This document shows positions 10,111-22,600 of a DNA stretch of 64,000 nt, piece by piece. Numbering within the stretch: the stretch's first letter is position 1; each line of letters begins with the position of its first letter. Source of the stretch: Molanna angustata (lineage: Eukaryota; Arthropoda; Insecta; Trichoptera; Molannidae); NCBI GenBank assembly GCA_963576475.1, contig OY754990.1, positions 248,001 through 312,000 of the forward strand. The letters are read 5' to 3'. Under the pieces are notes generated by a model. That model saw only the letters and a program-made list of their open reading frames with translations, had not been told where the DNA came from and ran no database searches. The translations under genes were made by a program, and so were the position numbers.

Positions 10111-13100
10111 AAAAAGAAAACAATATTGGTTATTATATTATATTACTACGAGTGAGTGCTGGACACACAACAATTACATGCAATACACACTCAATCACAT
10201 ACGCAACTTACACAAGTACATAAATTAGAAATAATTCGGATACAAAAGTTAAGTAAAAAAGAAAAAGAAAACAATATTGGTTATTATATTATATTACTAC
10301 GAGTGAGTGCTGGACACACAACAATTACATGCAATACACACTCAATCACATACGCAACTTACACAAGTACATAAATTAGAAATAATTCGGATACAAAAGT
10401 TAAGTAAAAAAGAAAAAGAAAACAATATTGGTTATTATATACTACTACGAGTGCTGGACACACAACAATTACATGCAATACACACTCAATCACATACGCA
10501 ACTTACACAAGTACATAAATTAGAAATAATTCGGATACAAAAGTTAAGTAAAAAAGAAAAAGAAAACAATATTGGTTATTATATTATATTACTACGAGTG
10601 AGTGCTGGACACACAACAATTACATGCAATACACACTCAATCACATACGCAACTTACACAAGTACATAAATTAGAAATAATTCGGATACAAAAGTTAAGT
10701 AAAAAAGAAAAAGAAAACAATATTGGTTATTATATTATATTACTACGAGTGAGTGCTGGACACACAACAATTACATGCAATACACACTCAATCACATACG
10801 CAACTTACACAAGTACATAAATTAGAAATAATTCGGATACAAAAGTTAAGTAAAAAAGAAAAAGAAAACAATATTGGTTATTATATACTACTACGAGTGC
10901 TGGACACACAACAATTACATGCAATACACACTCAATCACATACGCAACTTACACAAGTACATAAATTAGAAATAATTCGGATACAAAAGTTAAGTAAAAA
11001 AGAAAAAGAAAACAATATTGGTTATTATATTATATTACTACGAGTGAGTGCTGGACACACAACAATTACATGCAATACACACTCAATCACATACGCAACT
11101 TACACAAGTACATAAATTAGAAATAATTCGGATACAAAAGTTAAGTAAAAAAGAAAAAGAAAACAATATTGGTTATTATATTATATTACTACGAGTGAGT
11201 GCTGGACACACAACAATTACATGCAATACACACTCAATCACATACGCAACTTACACAAGTACATAAATTAGAAATAATTCGGATACAAAAGTTAAGTAAA
11301 AAAGAAAAAGAAAACAATATTGGTTATTATATTATATTACTACGAGTGAGTGCTGGACACACAACAATTACATGCAATACACACTCAATCACATACGCAA
11401 CTTACACAAGTACATAAATTAGAAATAATTCGGATACAAAAGTTAAGTAAAAAAGAAAAAGAAAACAATATTGGTTATTATATTATATTACTACGAGTGA
11501 GTGCTGGACACACAACAATTACATGCAATACACACTCAATCACATACGCAACTTACACAAGTACATAAATTAGAAATAATTCGGATACAAAAGTTAAGTA
11601 AAAAAGAAAAAGAAAACAATATTGGTTATTATATTATATTACTACGAGTGAGTGCTGGACACACAACAATTACATGCAATACACACTCAATCACATACGC
11701 AACTTACACAAGTACATAAATTAGAAATAATTCGGATACAAAAGTTAAGTAAAAAAGAAAAAGAAAACAATATTGGTTATTATATACTACTACGAGTGCT
11801 GGACACACAACAATTACATGCAATACACACTCAATCACATACGCAACTTACACAAGTACATAAATTAGAAATAATTCGGATACAAAAGTTAAGTAAAAAA
11901 GAAAAAGAAAACAATATTGGTTATTATATTATATTACTACGAGTAAGTGCTGGACACACAACAATTACATGCAATACACACTCAATCACATACGCAACTT
12001 ACACAAGTACATAAATTAGAAATAATTCGGATACAAAAGTTAAGTAAAAAAGAAAAAGAAAACAATATTGGTTATTATATTATATTACTACGAGTGAGTG
12101 CTGGACACACAACAATTACATGCAATACACACTCAATCACATACGCAACTTACACAAGTACATAAATTAGAAATAATTCGGATACAAAAGTTAAGTAAAA
12201 AAGAAAAAGAAAACAATATTGGTTATTATATACTACTACGAGTGCACACAACAATTACATGAGCTCTCACTCAATCACATACGCAACTTACACAAGTACA
12301 TAAATTAGAAATAATTCGGATACAAAAGTTAAGTAAAAAAGAAAAAGAAAACAATATTGGTTATTATATTATATTACTACGAGTGAGTGCTGGACACACA
12401 ACAATTACATGCAATACACACTCAATCACATACGCAACTTACACAAGTACATAAATTAGAAATAATTCGGATACAAAAGTTAAGTAAAAAAGAAAAAGAA
12501 AACAATATTGGTTATTATATACTACTACGAGTGCACACAACAATTACATGAGCTCTCACTCAATCACATACGCAACTTACACAAGTACATAAATTAGAAA
12601 TAATTCGGATACAAAAGTTAAGTAAAAAAGAAAAAGAAAACAATATTGGTTATTATATACTACTACGAGTGCTGGACACACAACAATTACATGCAATACA
12701 CACTCAATCACATACGCAACTTACACAAGTACATAAATTAGAAATAATTCGGATACAAAAGTTAAGTAAAAAAGAAAAAGAAAACAATATTGGTTATTAT
12801 ATTATATTACTACGAGTGAGTGCTGGACACACAACAATTACATGCAATACACACTCAATCACATACGCAACTTACACAAGTACATAAATTAGAAATAATT
12901 CGGATACAAAAGTTAAGTAAAAAAGAAAAAGAAAACAATATTGGTTATTATATTATATTACTACGAGTGAGTGCTGGACACACAACAATTACATGCAATA
13001 CACACTCAATCACATACGCAACTTACACAAGTACATAAATTAGAAATAATTCGGATACAAAAGTTAAGTAAAAAAGAAAAAGAAAACAATATTGGTTATT

Positions 13101-14700
13101 ATATTATATTACTACGAGTGAGTGCTGGACACACAACAATTACATGCAATACACACTCAATCACATACGCAACTTACACAAGTACATAAATTAGAAATAA
13201 TTCGGATACAAAAGTTAAGTAAAAAAGAAAAAGAAAACAATATTGGTTATTATATACTACTACGAGTGCACACAACAATTACATGAGCTCTCACTCAATC
13301 ACATACGCAACTTACACAAGTACATAAATTAGAAATAATTCGGATACAAAAGTTAAGTAAAAAAGAAAAAGAAAACAATATTGGTTATTATATTATATTA
13401 CTACGAGTGAGTGCTGGACACACAACAATTACATGCAATACACACTCAATCACATACGCAACTTACACAAGTACATAAATTAGAAATAATTCGGATACAA
13501 AAGTTAAGTAAAAAAGAAAAAGAAAACAATATTGGTTATTATATTATATTACTACGAGTGAGTGCTGGACACACAACAATTACATGCAATACACACTCAA
13601 TCACATACGCAACTTACACAAGTACATAAATTAGAAATAATTCGGATACAAAAGTTAAGTAAAAAAGAAAAAGAAAACAATATTGGTTATTATATTATAT
13701 TACTACGAGTGAGTGCTGGACACACAACAATTACATGCAATACACACTCAATCACATACGCAACTTACACAAGTACATAAATTAGAAATAATTCGGATAC
13801 AAAAGTTAAGTAAAAAAGAAAAAGAAAACAATATTGGTTATTATATTATATTACTACGAGTGAGTGCTGGACACACAACAATTACATGCAATACACACTC
13901 AATCACATACGCAACTTACACAAGTACATAAATTAGAAATAATTCGGATACAAAAGTTAAGTAAAAAAGAAAAAGAAAACAATATTGGTTATTATATACT
14001 ACTACGAGTGCACACAACAATTACATGAGCTCTCACTCAATCACATACGCAACTTACACAAGTACATAAATTAGAAATAATTCGGATACAAAAGTTAAGT
14101 AAAAAAGAAAAAGAAAACAATATTGGTTATTATATTATATTACTACGAGTGAGTGCTGGACACACAACAATTACATGCAATACACACTCAATCACATACG
14201 CAACTTACACAAGTACATAAATTAGAAATAATTCGGATACAAAAGTTAAGTAAAAAAGAAAAAGAAAACAATATTGGTTATTATATTATATTACTACGAG
14301 TGAGTGCTGGACACACAACAATTACATGCAATACACACTCAATCACATACGCAACTTACACAAGTACATAAATTAGAAATAATTCGGATACAAAAGTTAA
14401 GTAAAAAAGAAAAAGAAAACAATATTGGTTATTATATTATATTACTACGAGTGAGTGCTGGACACACAACAATTACATGCAATACACACTCAATCACATA
14501 CGCAACTTACACAAGTACATAAATTAGAAATAATTCGGATACAAAAGTTAAGTAAAAAAGAAAAAGAAAACAATATTGGTTATTATATACTACTACGAGT
14601 GCACACAACAATTACATGAGCTCTCACTCAATCACATACGCAACTTACACAAGTACATAAATTAGAAATAATTCGGATACAAAAGTTAAGTAAAAAAGAA
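10111..14700. repeat. Satellite array, 31 units of 138-151 bp
   Basis: A tandem array with three length variants that differ around the CTACGAGTG junction. Type A is 151 bp (TATTATATTACTACGAGTGA). Type B is 144 bp (TATATACTACTACGAGTGCT). Type C is about 138-144 bp, lacks GCTGGA and carries GAGCTCTC in place of GCAATACA. The order is roughly AABAABAAAAABAACACBAAACAAAACAAAC. Within each type the units look nearly identical. Each unit carries a spurious 72-codon open frame that reads into the next unit. The array lies between a LINE C-terminal fragment (14.88-15.11 kb, minus strand) and an A-rich LINE-like tail near 10,040-10,070. Confidence 0.95.
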
Positions 14701-14878
14701 AAAAAAAATAGTTACACAATTCAAGATAAAAAAAAAGTTACACAATTCAAGAGAAAATAAAAAGTTATAGAAGTTACATAAGTAGAAGCAAAAAAAAACA
14801 GGCACATAAGAAGTCAAAAAAGTCATAAAAGTTAGAGAAAAGACAAAATAGTGTACATAAACAGCACTGAGATCTTCC
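14701..14878 (-). mobile_element. LINE 3' UTR next to the satellite
   Basis: A-rich sequence on the plus strand (repeats of gttacacaattcaaga, twice, near 14,711 and 14,737) between the last satellite unit and the LINE stop codon. It is interpreted as the proximal 3' UTR of the minus-strand LINE. Confidence 0.4.
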
Positions 14879-15120
14879 TTAAAACAACACGCGCGAGTTA
14901 ACTTTTTTTTTAAAAACAGAGAGCGAATTCGCAAACACGTCAAGATCAGGACACTCCCTTGTCATATCGTTATACTGTCTACACATTCTGGGTATGGGAC
15001 TGTAATACATGAAGCTGGTCCCAAGTATATTAATGTGAAAGGTATTGGCGAATCTCAGCGATCTTCTAGGAATATTCAGTTGTATGTCTTGTAAAAGTCT
15101 TGAGTCCATGGTACCATTAA
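14879..15120 (-). pseudogene. LINE ORF2 extreme C-terminus
   Basis: Minus-strand reading gives about 76 residues ending in a stop near 14,879. It includes RRSLRFANTFHINILGTSF, then SPIPRMCRQYN, then a terminal NSLSVFKKKV segment. This Ser-Pro...Arg-Met...Tyr-Asn block followed by a final FKKxV segment is the characteristic tail of CR1/Jockey-like insect ORF2 proteins. Nothing upstream is recognisable, so the copy is heavily 5'-truncated. Confidence 0.7.
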
Positions 15121-15175
15121 CAATTTTGTGAAGAACTGTAAGGTCATGTATTTGTCTTCTTGTCTCGAGTCAAGT

Positions 15176-15228
15176 TTAATTATATTTTATTTATGTCAAT
15201 GTTAAAGACATAAATAAAATATAATTAA
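15176..15228. repeat. Perfect 22-bp inverted repeat (hairpin)
   Basis: Arms 15,176-15,197 and 15,207-15,228 are exact reverse complements (TTAATTATATTTTATTTATG...) around a 9-nt loop. Its position next to a truncated LINE suggests a fold-back junction, but AT-richness makes the origin uncertain. Confidence 0.75.
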
Positions 15229-15229
15229 A

Positions 15230-16340
15230 TAATAAGATTAATTACTTATTGTTTTACGTTCATATTAGTTAATAATACTCTTATTGTCAAAATAAATAAA
15301 TAAACAAAAACATATAAATTTACAACAAAATACTTTGTTTTTATAATCTAAATAAAAACCAAACATAAATATTTTTCTAAACCGGCGCACAATCTATACG
15401 AATTCATATATGGGTTATAAACAACATTATTATCCATACAAAGCGGTATCTCAGAGCGGGTCCCGATTACGTCTCGGGATGAAATAGACAAAAAGTAAAC
15501 ACTCTACTGCCATCTATCAAATTTTTTTTAAATTTTTTTAAAATCATATTTACTTAGAAAAATGGTTCAGTTACACGATTTAATTATTATATTTTGAATT
15601 TGTTATGAATACCTCAAATACATAAAGACATTGGAAGGTCGCACCATGCCTTTGTACGTGTGGCGAGTGTTATAGTGACAAAATATAGTGGGTCAACTGT
15701 GTACCCCATTAACACATACAAGTTTTGCACAGCACTACTACACGTACAATGGGGTGGTGTGGTTCAACCAACTTGAAACAGATTTGAGACTGGCAATTGA
15801 ACATAATGATTTTAAAAAAAAAATAAAGAATAAATCAAACTTATTTTTTGACTGATATGTAAATTATATTAACTTCTTATTGTATAGATAATAATTATGT
15901 ATGTATAATATTTTGTGTATTTTGTATTAAATAGTCTCCTTTACACACGAGTGCTTGCACTCTAGTAAAGGGAAATATGTTTTGTCTTACTGTACATCTT
16001 TTCTATTAGTTTGTTTGTTTTATATTTTGTATATGACATGTTATTGTGAACTTAATAAAAATAAATAATGTTGATAAATAAGATTTTTACGTCGAGTTTA
16101 AGTGGAGCATTGTCCATCACAATAACCTATCGTGATCCGCACTGGTGTAGCGAATGATTCATCACGATAACGTCTCGGGATTAACACTGAAACGGTTAAG
16201 GCAAGATAAGCATGATGAAGAATGTGTCATGAGTAGCTCCCTTGATTTGGCGAAGGTGGAACATGCTTTATTTTGTTTTGTTAACTAGATACAGTGTAAT
16301 ATTCTTAAATACTGGTGTTTGACGTCTCCCGTTTGTTGGT
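15230..16340. other. Intergenic region upstream of first GCNA exon
   Basis: AT-rich. The stretch 15,820-16,080 (plus strand) has the form of a LINE 3' UTR: a CGAGTGCTTGCACTC hairpin near 15,950 and an AATAAAAATAAATAA end near 16,056. The sequence around 15,640-15,790 has imperfect inverted segments (acgtgtggcg.../...tacacgtacaatggggtgg). A promoter or 5' UTR exon of GCNA may lie here, but I cannot place one. Confidence 0.35.
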
Positions 16341-16349
16341 CTGTTGCAG

Positions 16350-16604
16350 ATGGAGGCAACAACGCCGTCGTCGACTGCGGGAGTGACTCCTACGGGATCA
16401 AGAAGGAGGTTCAGGATGCTCAGCCTGAAGAAGGGCGCGCGGAGCTGTCCACCGGTCCAAAGGCAGAGGCAGGGGCAGGGTGGGGAGGGGAGGACTCTCT
16501 GTGATGGACGGGGGACGAAGGCAGAAGAGGAGGGGTGCGCTGACAACGGGAGCACGTCCGGGTCGCTGCATCTCAACTATTCCAACACCACACCCCCATT
16601 TGTT
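16350..16604 (+). CDS. GCNA: GCNA exon 1 (proposed)
   Basis: GC-rich island of 85 stop-free codons between an acceptor (TCTGTTGCAG directly before the ATG) and a donor (TTTGTT|GTGAGC). It ends in phase 0, as exon 2 requires. The encoded protein is low complexity (Arg/Ser/Gly/Gln). The acceptor abutting the ATG implies an upstream 5' UTR exon that was not found. Two other frames are open over part of it, so coding is supported mainly by splice phase and composition. Confidence 0.6.
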
Positions 16605-19600
16605 GTGAGCATTTTTTATATGACTTTTATACAGTTACCTCTAATTTATACTTTACTAGCTGACATTTATTTTATCCATTAATTTTTCCGATATTTTTAT
16701 AGTTATTATGTTATCCGTAGCGTAACGGTGACGAATCCAACAAATAAGAGATGATTACAGCCAGATGTCCAGCCGTTCTTGAGTTATATAAATACTCCAA
16801 CTAACCCTACTTTGTTTTATTTATTTATATAGATATCTTTATAGTTATTATGTTATCCGTAGCGTAACGGTGACGAATCCAACAAATAAGAGATGATTAC
16901 AGCCAGATGTCCAGCCGTTCTTGAGTTATATAAATACTCCAACTAACCCTACTTTGTTTTATTTATTTATATAGATATCTTTATAGTTATTATGTTATCC
17001 GTAGCGTAACGGTGACGAATCCAACAAATAAGAGATGATTACAGCCAGATGTCCAGCCGTTCTTGAGTTATATAAATACTCCAACTAACCCTACTTTGTT
17101 TTATTTATTTATATAGATATCTTTATAGTTATTATGTTATCCGTAGCGTAACGGTGACGAATCCAACAAATAAGAGATGATTACAGCCAGATGTCCAGCC
17201 GTTCTTGAGTTATATAAATACTCCAACTAACCCTACTTTGTTTTATTTATTTATATAGATATCTTTATAGTTATTATGTTATCCGTAGCGTAACGGTGAC
17301 GAATCCAACAAATAAGAGATGATTACAGCCAGATGTCCAGCCGTTCTTGAGTTATATAAATACTCCAACTAACCCTACTTTGTTTTATTTATTTATATAG
17401 ATATCTTTATAGTTATTATGTTATCCGTAGCGTAACGGTGACGAATCCAACAAATAAGAGATGATTACAGCCAGATGTCCAGCCGTTCTTGAGTTATATA
17501 AATACTCCAACTAACCCTACTTTGTTTTATTTATTTATATAGATATCTTTATAGTTATTATGTTATCCGTAGCGTAACGGTGACGAATCCAACAAATAAG
17601 AGATGATTACAGCCAGATGTCCAGCCGTTCTTGAGTTATATAAATACTCCAACTAACCCTACTTTGTTTTATTTATTTATATAGATATCTTTATAGTTAT
17701 TATGTTATCCGTAGCGTAACGGTGACGAATCCAACAAATAAGAGATGATTACAGCCAGATGTCCAGCCGTTCTTGAGTTATATAAATACTCCAACTAACC
17801 CTACTTTGTTTTATTTATTTATATAGATATCTTTATAGTTATTATGTTATCCGTAGCGTAACGGTGACGAATCCAACAAATAAGAGATGATTACAGCCAG
17901 ATGTCCAGCCGTTCTTGAGTTATATAAATACTCCAACTAACCCTACTTTGTTTTATTTATTTATATAGATATCTTTATAGTTATTATGTTATCCGTAGCG
18001 TAACGGTGACGAATCCAACAAATAAGAGATGATTACAGCCAGATGTCCAGCCGTTCTTGAGTTATATAAATACTCCAACTAACCCTACTTTGTTTTATTT
18101 ATTTATATAGATATCTTTATAGTTATTATGTTATCCGTAGCGTAACGGTGACGAATCCAACAAATAAGAGATGATTACAGCCAGATGTCCAGCCGTTCTT
18201 GAGTTATATAAATACTCCAACTAACCCTACTTTGTTTTATTTATTTATATAGATATCTTTATAGTTATTATGTTATCCGTAGCGTAACGGTGACGAATCC
18301 AACAAATAAGAGATGATTACAGCCAGATGTCCAGCCGTTCTTGAGTTATATAAATACTCCAACTAACCCTACTTTGTTTTATTTATTTATATAGATATCT
18401 TTATAGTTATTATGTTATCCGTAGCGTAACGGTGACGAATCCAACAAATAAGAGATGATTACAGCCAGATGTCCAGCCGTTCTTGAGTTATATAAATACT
18501 CCAACTAACCCTACTTTGTTTTATTTATTTATATAGATATCTTTTTTCTAAGGTTTATTTGGATAAAATAAAATAAATTTTAAAGTCGTGTGGGATGTTT
18601 TTTTGGAAAATATGAATTATTTTGGATGTTTAAAATTTCTTGATTTATCCAAACTAAATAATATTCGTTATATTGCGGTTAGAGAATTTATTGTATTATT
18701 ATCAACATACCCTTTCAAAATATCTGCATACTGTAATACCAACCTAACCTAACAATTGACCGGTACAAAACTAAACTGTGTATAACTTTTGGGTTTTGTG
18801 ATTATTGAGGCGAGGCTATACAGTTTTATGTGGGGGATTCATACAAAAGAAATACTAATAATATAAATCATTATATTTTATCTGTTTATGTTTGCAGACT
18901 AAACGTAGACCAAAGTACACTAATCTCTCATCCTTCCTGCCAATGAGCTCGGAGAACACCTGCACACCACCTAATCTGGTCATCGACGAGACCCCTGATA
19001 CAACAGACAACAGCGAAAAACAACAACCCATCCACAGCATCAAACTTATCAGTGAAACTCCCCAACTGAACGTCGGCGATGGCCCTGAATTGATTGTCGG
19101 CGAAACTCCCGATTCGAATGTCGGCAAAACTCCTGATTTAATTTATGGCGAATTGTCTGATTCGTTCATAAATGGTTCCCTCGAATCACTGCCCACCAAC
19201 AATATGGTTTTCAGCACTCCAATACTGAAATCAAACCAACGACCGCCAAACAAAAAGAACCACCGCAGCGAATCCAGGCTGTTTTCGGCCAAAAATCTGG
19301 ACTATGACAAAGACGACCGTCTCAGTCCGGCGACAGCCGATATAATGAACACAATGTACGGAGAAGTGTGGAAGAACACGCCGGGACTCTTCAAGAAGAC
19401 AAAGACCGTAGACAAGAAGGAAAAGAGCCGATTCAACATTGACGAGGTTCTCAAAAAGCTAGACTCACTGAACCTTTATGTCAAATCTTTAACGGACGTC
19501 AAGATCAAAAAAGTTACGTCGAAACATAAGCACCACTTTGAGACTGACGCAAAGCGCACCGAACCCCGTCCACTCAACGATACGCTCAAACCGAAAATGT

Positions 19601-22600
19601 TATCTTTCGAGGACGAATTTGACAGACGAGAGTCAGACAAATACAGAGTTAAAAATTTGAACGACGTTGTCGATGCTGCTTTGCCCGATCTCATACCGTG
19701 TCCGGACTTGGACGACTCCGATCTAATCATGTCTGTCAAAAAGGTCAGAAAAAAGAATGTGCTGTTGATTTCGTCTTCGGAAAATTCTGACAATGAACAG
19801 ATGAACAACTCGTATTATGAGCGACGACAACAGTCCGATACGGACGGAGAAAACACAAAACACAAGATCCGGGATAAAATCAAAACTAAAAAGAATCGTG
19901 TCAGTGTTCAAATTGACTCACGACTCGATTGCAGCATAATTTTAATCGAGTCGGACGATGGAAACGACAAAACAAGCACGGCCAAGAAAACCAGAAAACT
20001 TTACAGCAGGAGGAATGTGTTTTACGAAAACGACGAAGTTCAGTTTGTGTCCGAAGAAACGACGACCAGCGGGGACAGGTGGGACGGAATTGTCGAGATC
20101 GTCGACGGGACGCCGTCGTCGAGGAGCGCAGAAAAAAACAACATGCCGACGAAGATCCGCAGAGACATCTACAATTACGAAGAAGTCGAAGCGATTCTGA
20201 TCAAAGACATGGAGGCCATCACGCTCAAGGACGTCTTGAAGCCAGTCGACGACGTAGCGCCGAAATTCAGACTCGACGATAAGAAGAACGATAAAACAAA
20301 GAATCCAGTAAACGACGTTGTAACGAAATACAGAAACGACGATACAAAGAACCCAGTCAATGACGTAGTACCGAAATTCAGACACGACGATCCGAATAAC
20401 GATAAGCCTAAGAAGGCCGTCAAGAAGAGAGGCCCGAGGATCAAAAAGGATAAACTTGAGGCAGACAAAGAAAACGTGAAACCAGTTTACGAAGACTCCG
20501 ACACAAAGAATGTTCCTCTTTACAGTTTTATGGCTTCCCTTGCCGGTAATTTTTTTTTTTCATACATACATACATACCATCACGCCATATCCCTTACGGG
20601 GTAAGCAGAGAGAACCGAGCGCCATACTCCTCTATTTTTGCATACATTCCTAGCTTCCTTTACATCCATACATCGTCTCATACATGCTCGTCGATTATTC
20701 AAGTTTCTTATATTTCCTTCTTTCAAAATATCATTCACATGGTCATGCCATCCCTTTCTGGGACGGCCCCTGCTATTCACTCCATCTCTTACACACATGT
20801 ATATTTTTTTGGTCAGTCGTTCATTATTCATTCTTTCTATATGTCCAAACCACCTCAAAGCATTAACTTTCATTTTACATATAATATCCTTCTTTATCTT
20901 GCATTCTCTCCTTATGTCCTCATTTTTTATTCCATCATATATCGTTCTATTACATACTCTTAGTGATCTCATTTCCACGGCATTTATTCTACTTTCATGC
21001 GTCTTTTGCCACGTCCATGTGTCACTGGCATACATCAAAGTGGGCACTACAATTGCATTACGTATGGCAATTTTGGCTTCCTTTGAGATGCTTGGATCGG
21101 ACATTACTGGTCTGAGAGCTCCGTTTATTCTGTTACCTGCCATAACTCTTCTTTCAATATCTTTATCAGGTCTTCCATTCCATCGAAACATACTCCTCAA
21201 GTATAAATATTCCTCTACTTGTTCTAGCCATTCGTTCTCTACTTTTATTCTACACGGAGTTATACTTTCAGTTTTTTCGAATACCAATATCTTAGATTTT
21301 ACTCACATTCATTCTCAGTCCGTTCTGCAAGCATCCTTCATACACTTTATTCACTAAATACTGTAACTCATCCGCACATTCAGCAATCACCACTTTATCA
21401 TCTGCATACATCAGATCACGTACATTTACAGTATTTAGTGTCAGGCCTATATTTTCATTCTTTAGTGCTCTTACGCAGTGATCAATATAAAGATTGAACA
21501 GCCATGGGGATAATACGCAGCCTTGCTTCACCCCCTTATGAATAGGGAACCATGTTGTCAGCGTATCGTTGACACGGACACAAGCTCCACTATTTTCATA
21601 CAGAGACGCAACAGCACGTATTAGTTTGCTCTTTACTCCATATATTGATAGGAAATCCCACAACTTTTCTCTATCTACTTTATCATATGCCTTTTCTAGG
21701 TCTATGAAAGCACAGAAAAGTTTCTGATTTTTATGCAGAACTTTTTCTGTAGCCGTGCGTAAAGAGAAAATTTGGTCGATGCATCCTCTGCCCCCTACAA
21801 ACGCACCTTGAACATCCCAAAACTTGCATTCCGTAATCTTGTGTATTCTCTGGTCAATAATTCTTGCATACATCTTGCCAACCGAACTTAACAAACTGAT
21901 AGCTCTATAGTTTATGCAGTCAAGTTTCGATCCCTTCCCTTTGAAGAGAGGAACTACAACTGCATTTCTCCAATCCGACGGAGTGTACCCAGCTTCCCAG
22001 CATTTATTAAAAAGCGAGAGACATCATTCCGTTGGTTTTTTACCGCCACACTTGATAAATTCGGCTGCCACACAATCCACTCCAGCGGCTTTGCCTGTTT
22101 TCGCGTGATTAACCGCTTCTTCCGTTATTTCGTCTCTTTCATTCTCATCAATAATCCATGTCCTCTGTCTCACTGTGTCACCTTGAACGCTTTCATACAA
22201 TTCTTTGAAATATTCACACCACCTCTCTTTCACACTTTCGTCATCAATCAGCATATTTCCATCTTTATCGTTTATACATTTTGAACCTTTTACTTCCCCT
22301 TGCTTCCGCTTAGCTACGCCTTTCCAGAACATTTTCATGTTCCCCGTAAAGTCGTTCACTATTTTCTGGCTTTCTTTTTCTTTTACACTATCTTTTTCAT
22401 TCTTTTTTTTTTCGATTTCTATATTACTCTGAATCTATAAGATGACCAATAACACAAGCCTCCAGAGTGTGGCAACTTGTTATTTATATAATAATAATAA
22501 TAATGAAGACTTTCTTGCACCCTGCGCAAGTGGCGAGTTTATTGCCGTATGGCAATTTTTTCCAACTAACCAGTGTTTCCAGCCCAGAGAAGCAATATTT

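Noticed and set aside
10156..14522. Serial 72- and 120-codon open frames (MLDTQQLHAIHTQ...)
   Set aside because: They repeat with the satellite period and change with unit length; no start context or homology. Artefacts of the array.
19476..20468. Several antisense and shifted ORFs over GCNA exon 2
   Set aside because: Shadows of the coding frame in a low-complexity, GC-balanced exon.
20638..21357. 239-codon plus-strand ORF, hydrophobic
   Set aside because: It lies opposite the LINE reverse transcriptase C-terminus; the minus strand has clear RT motifs.
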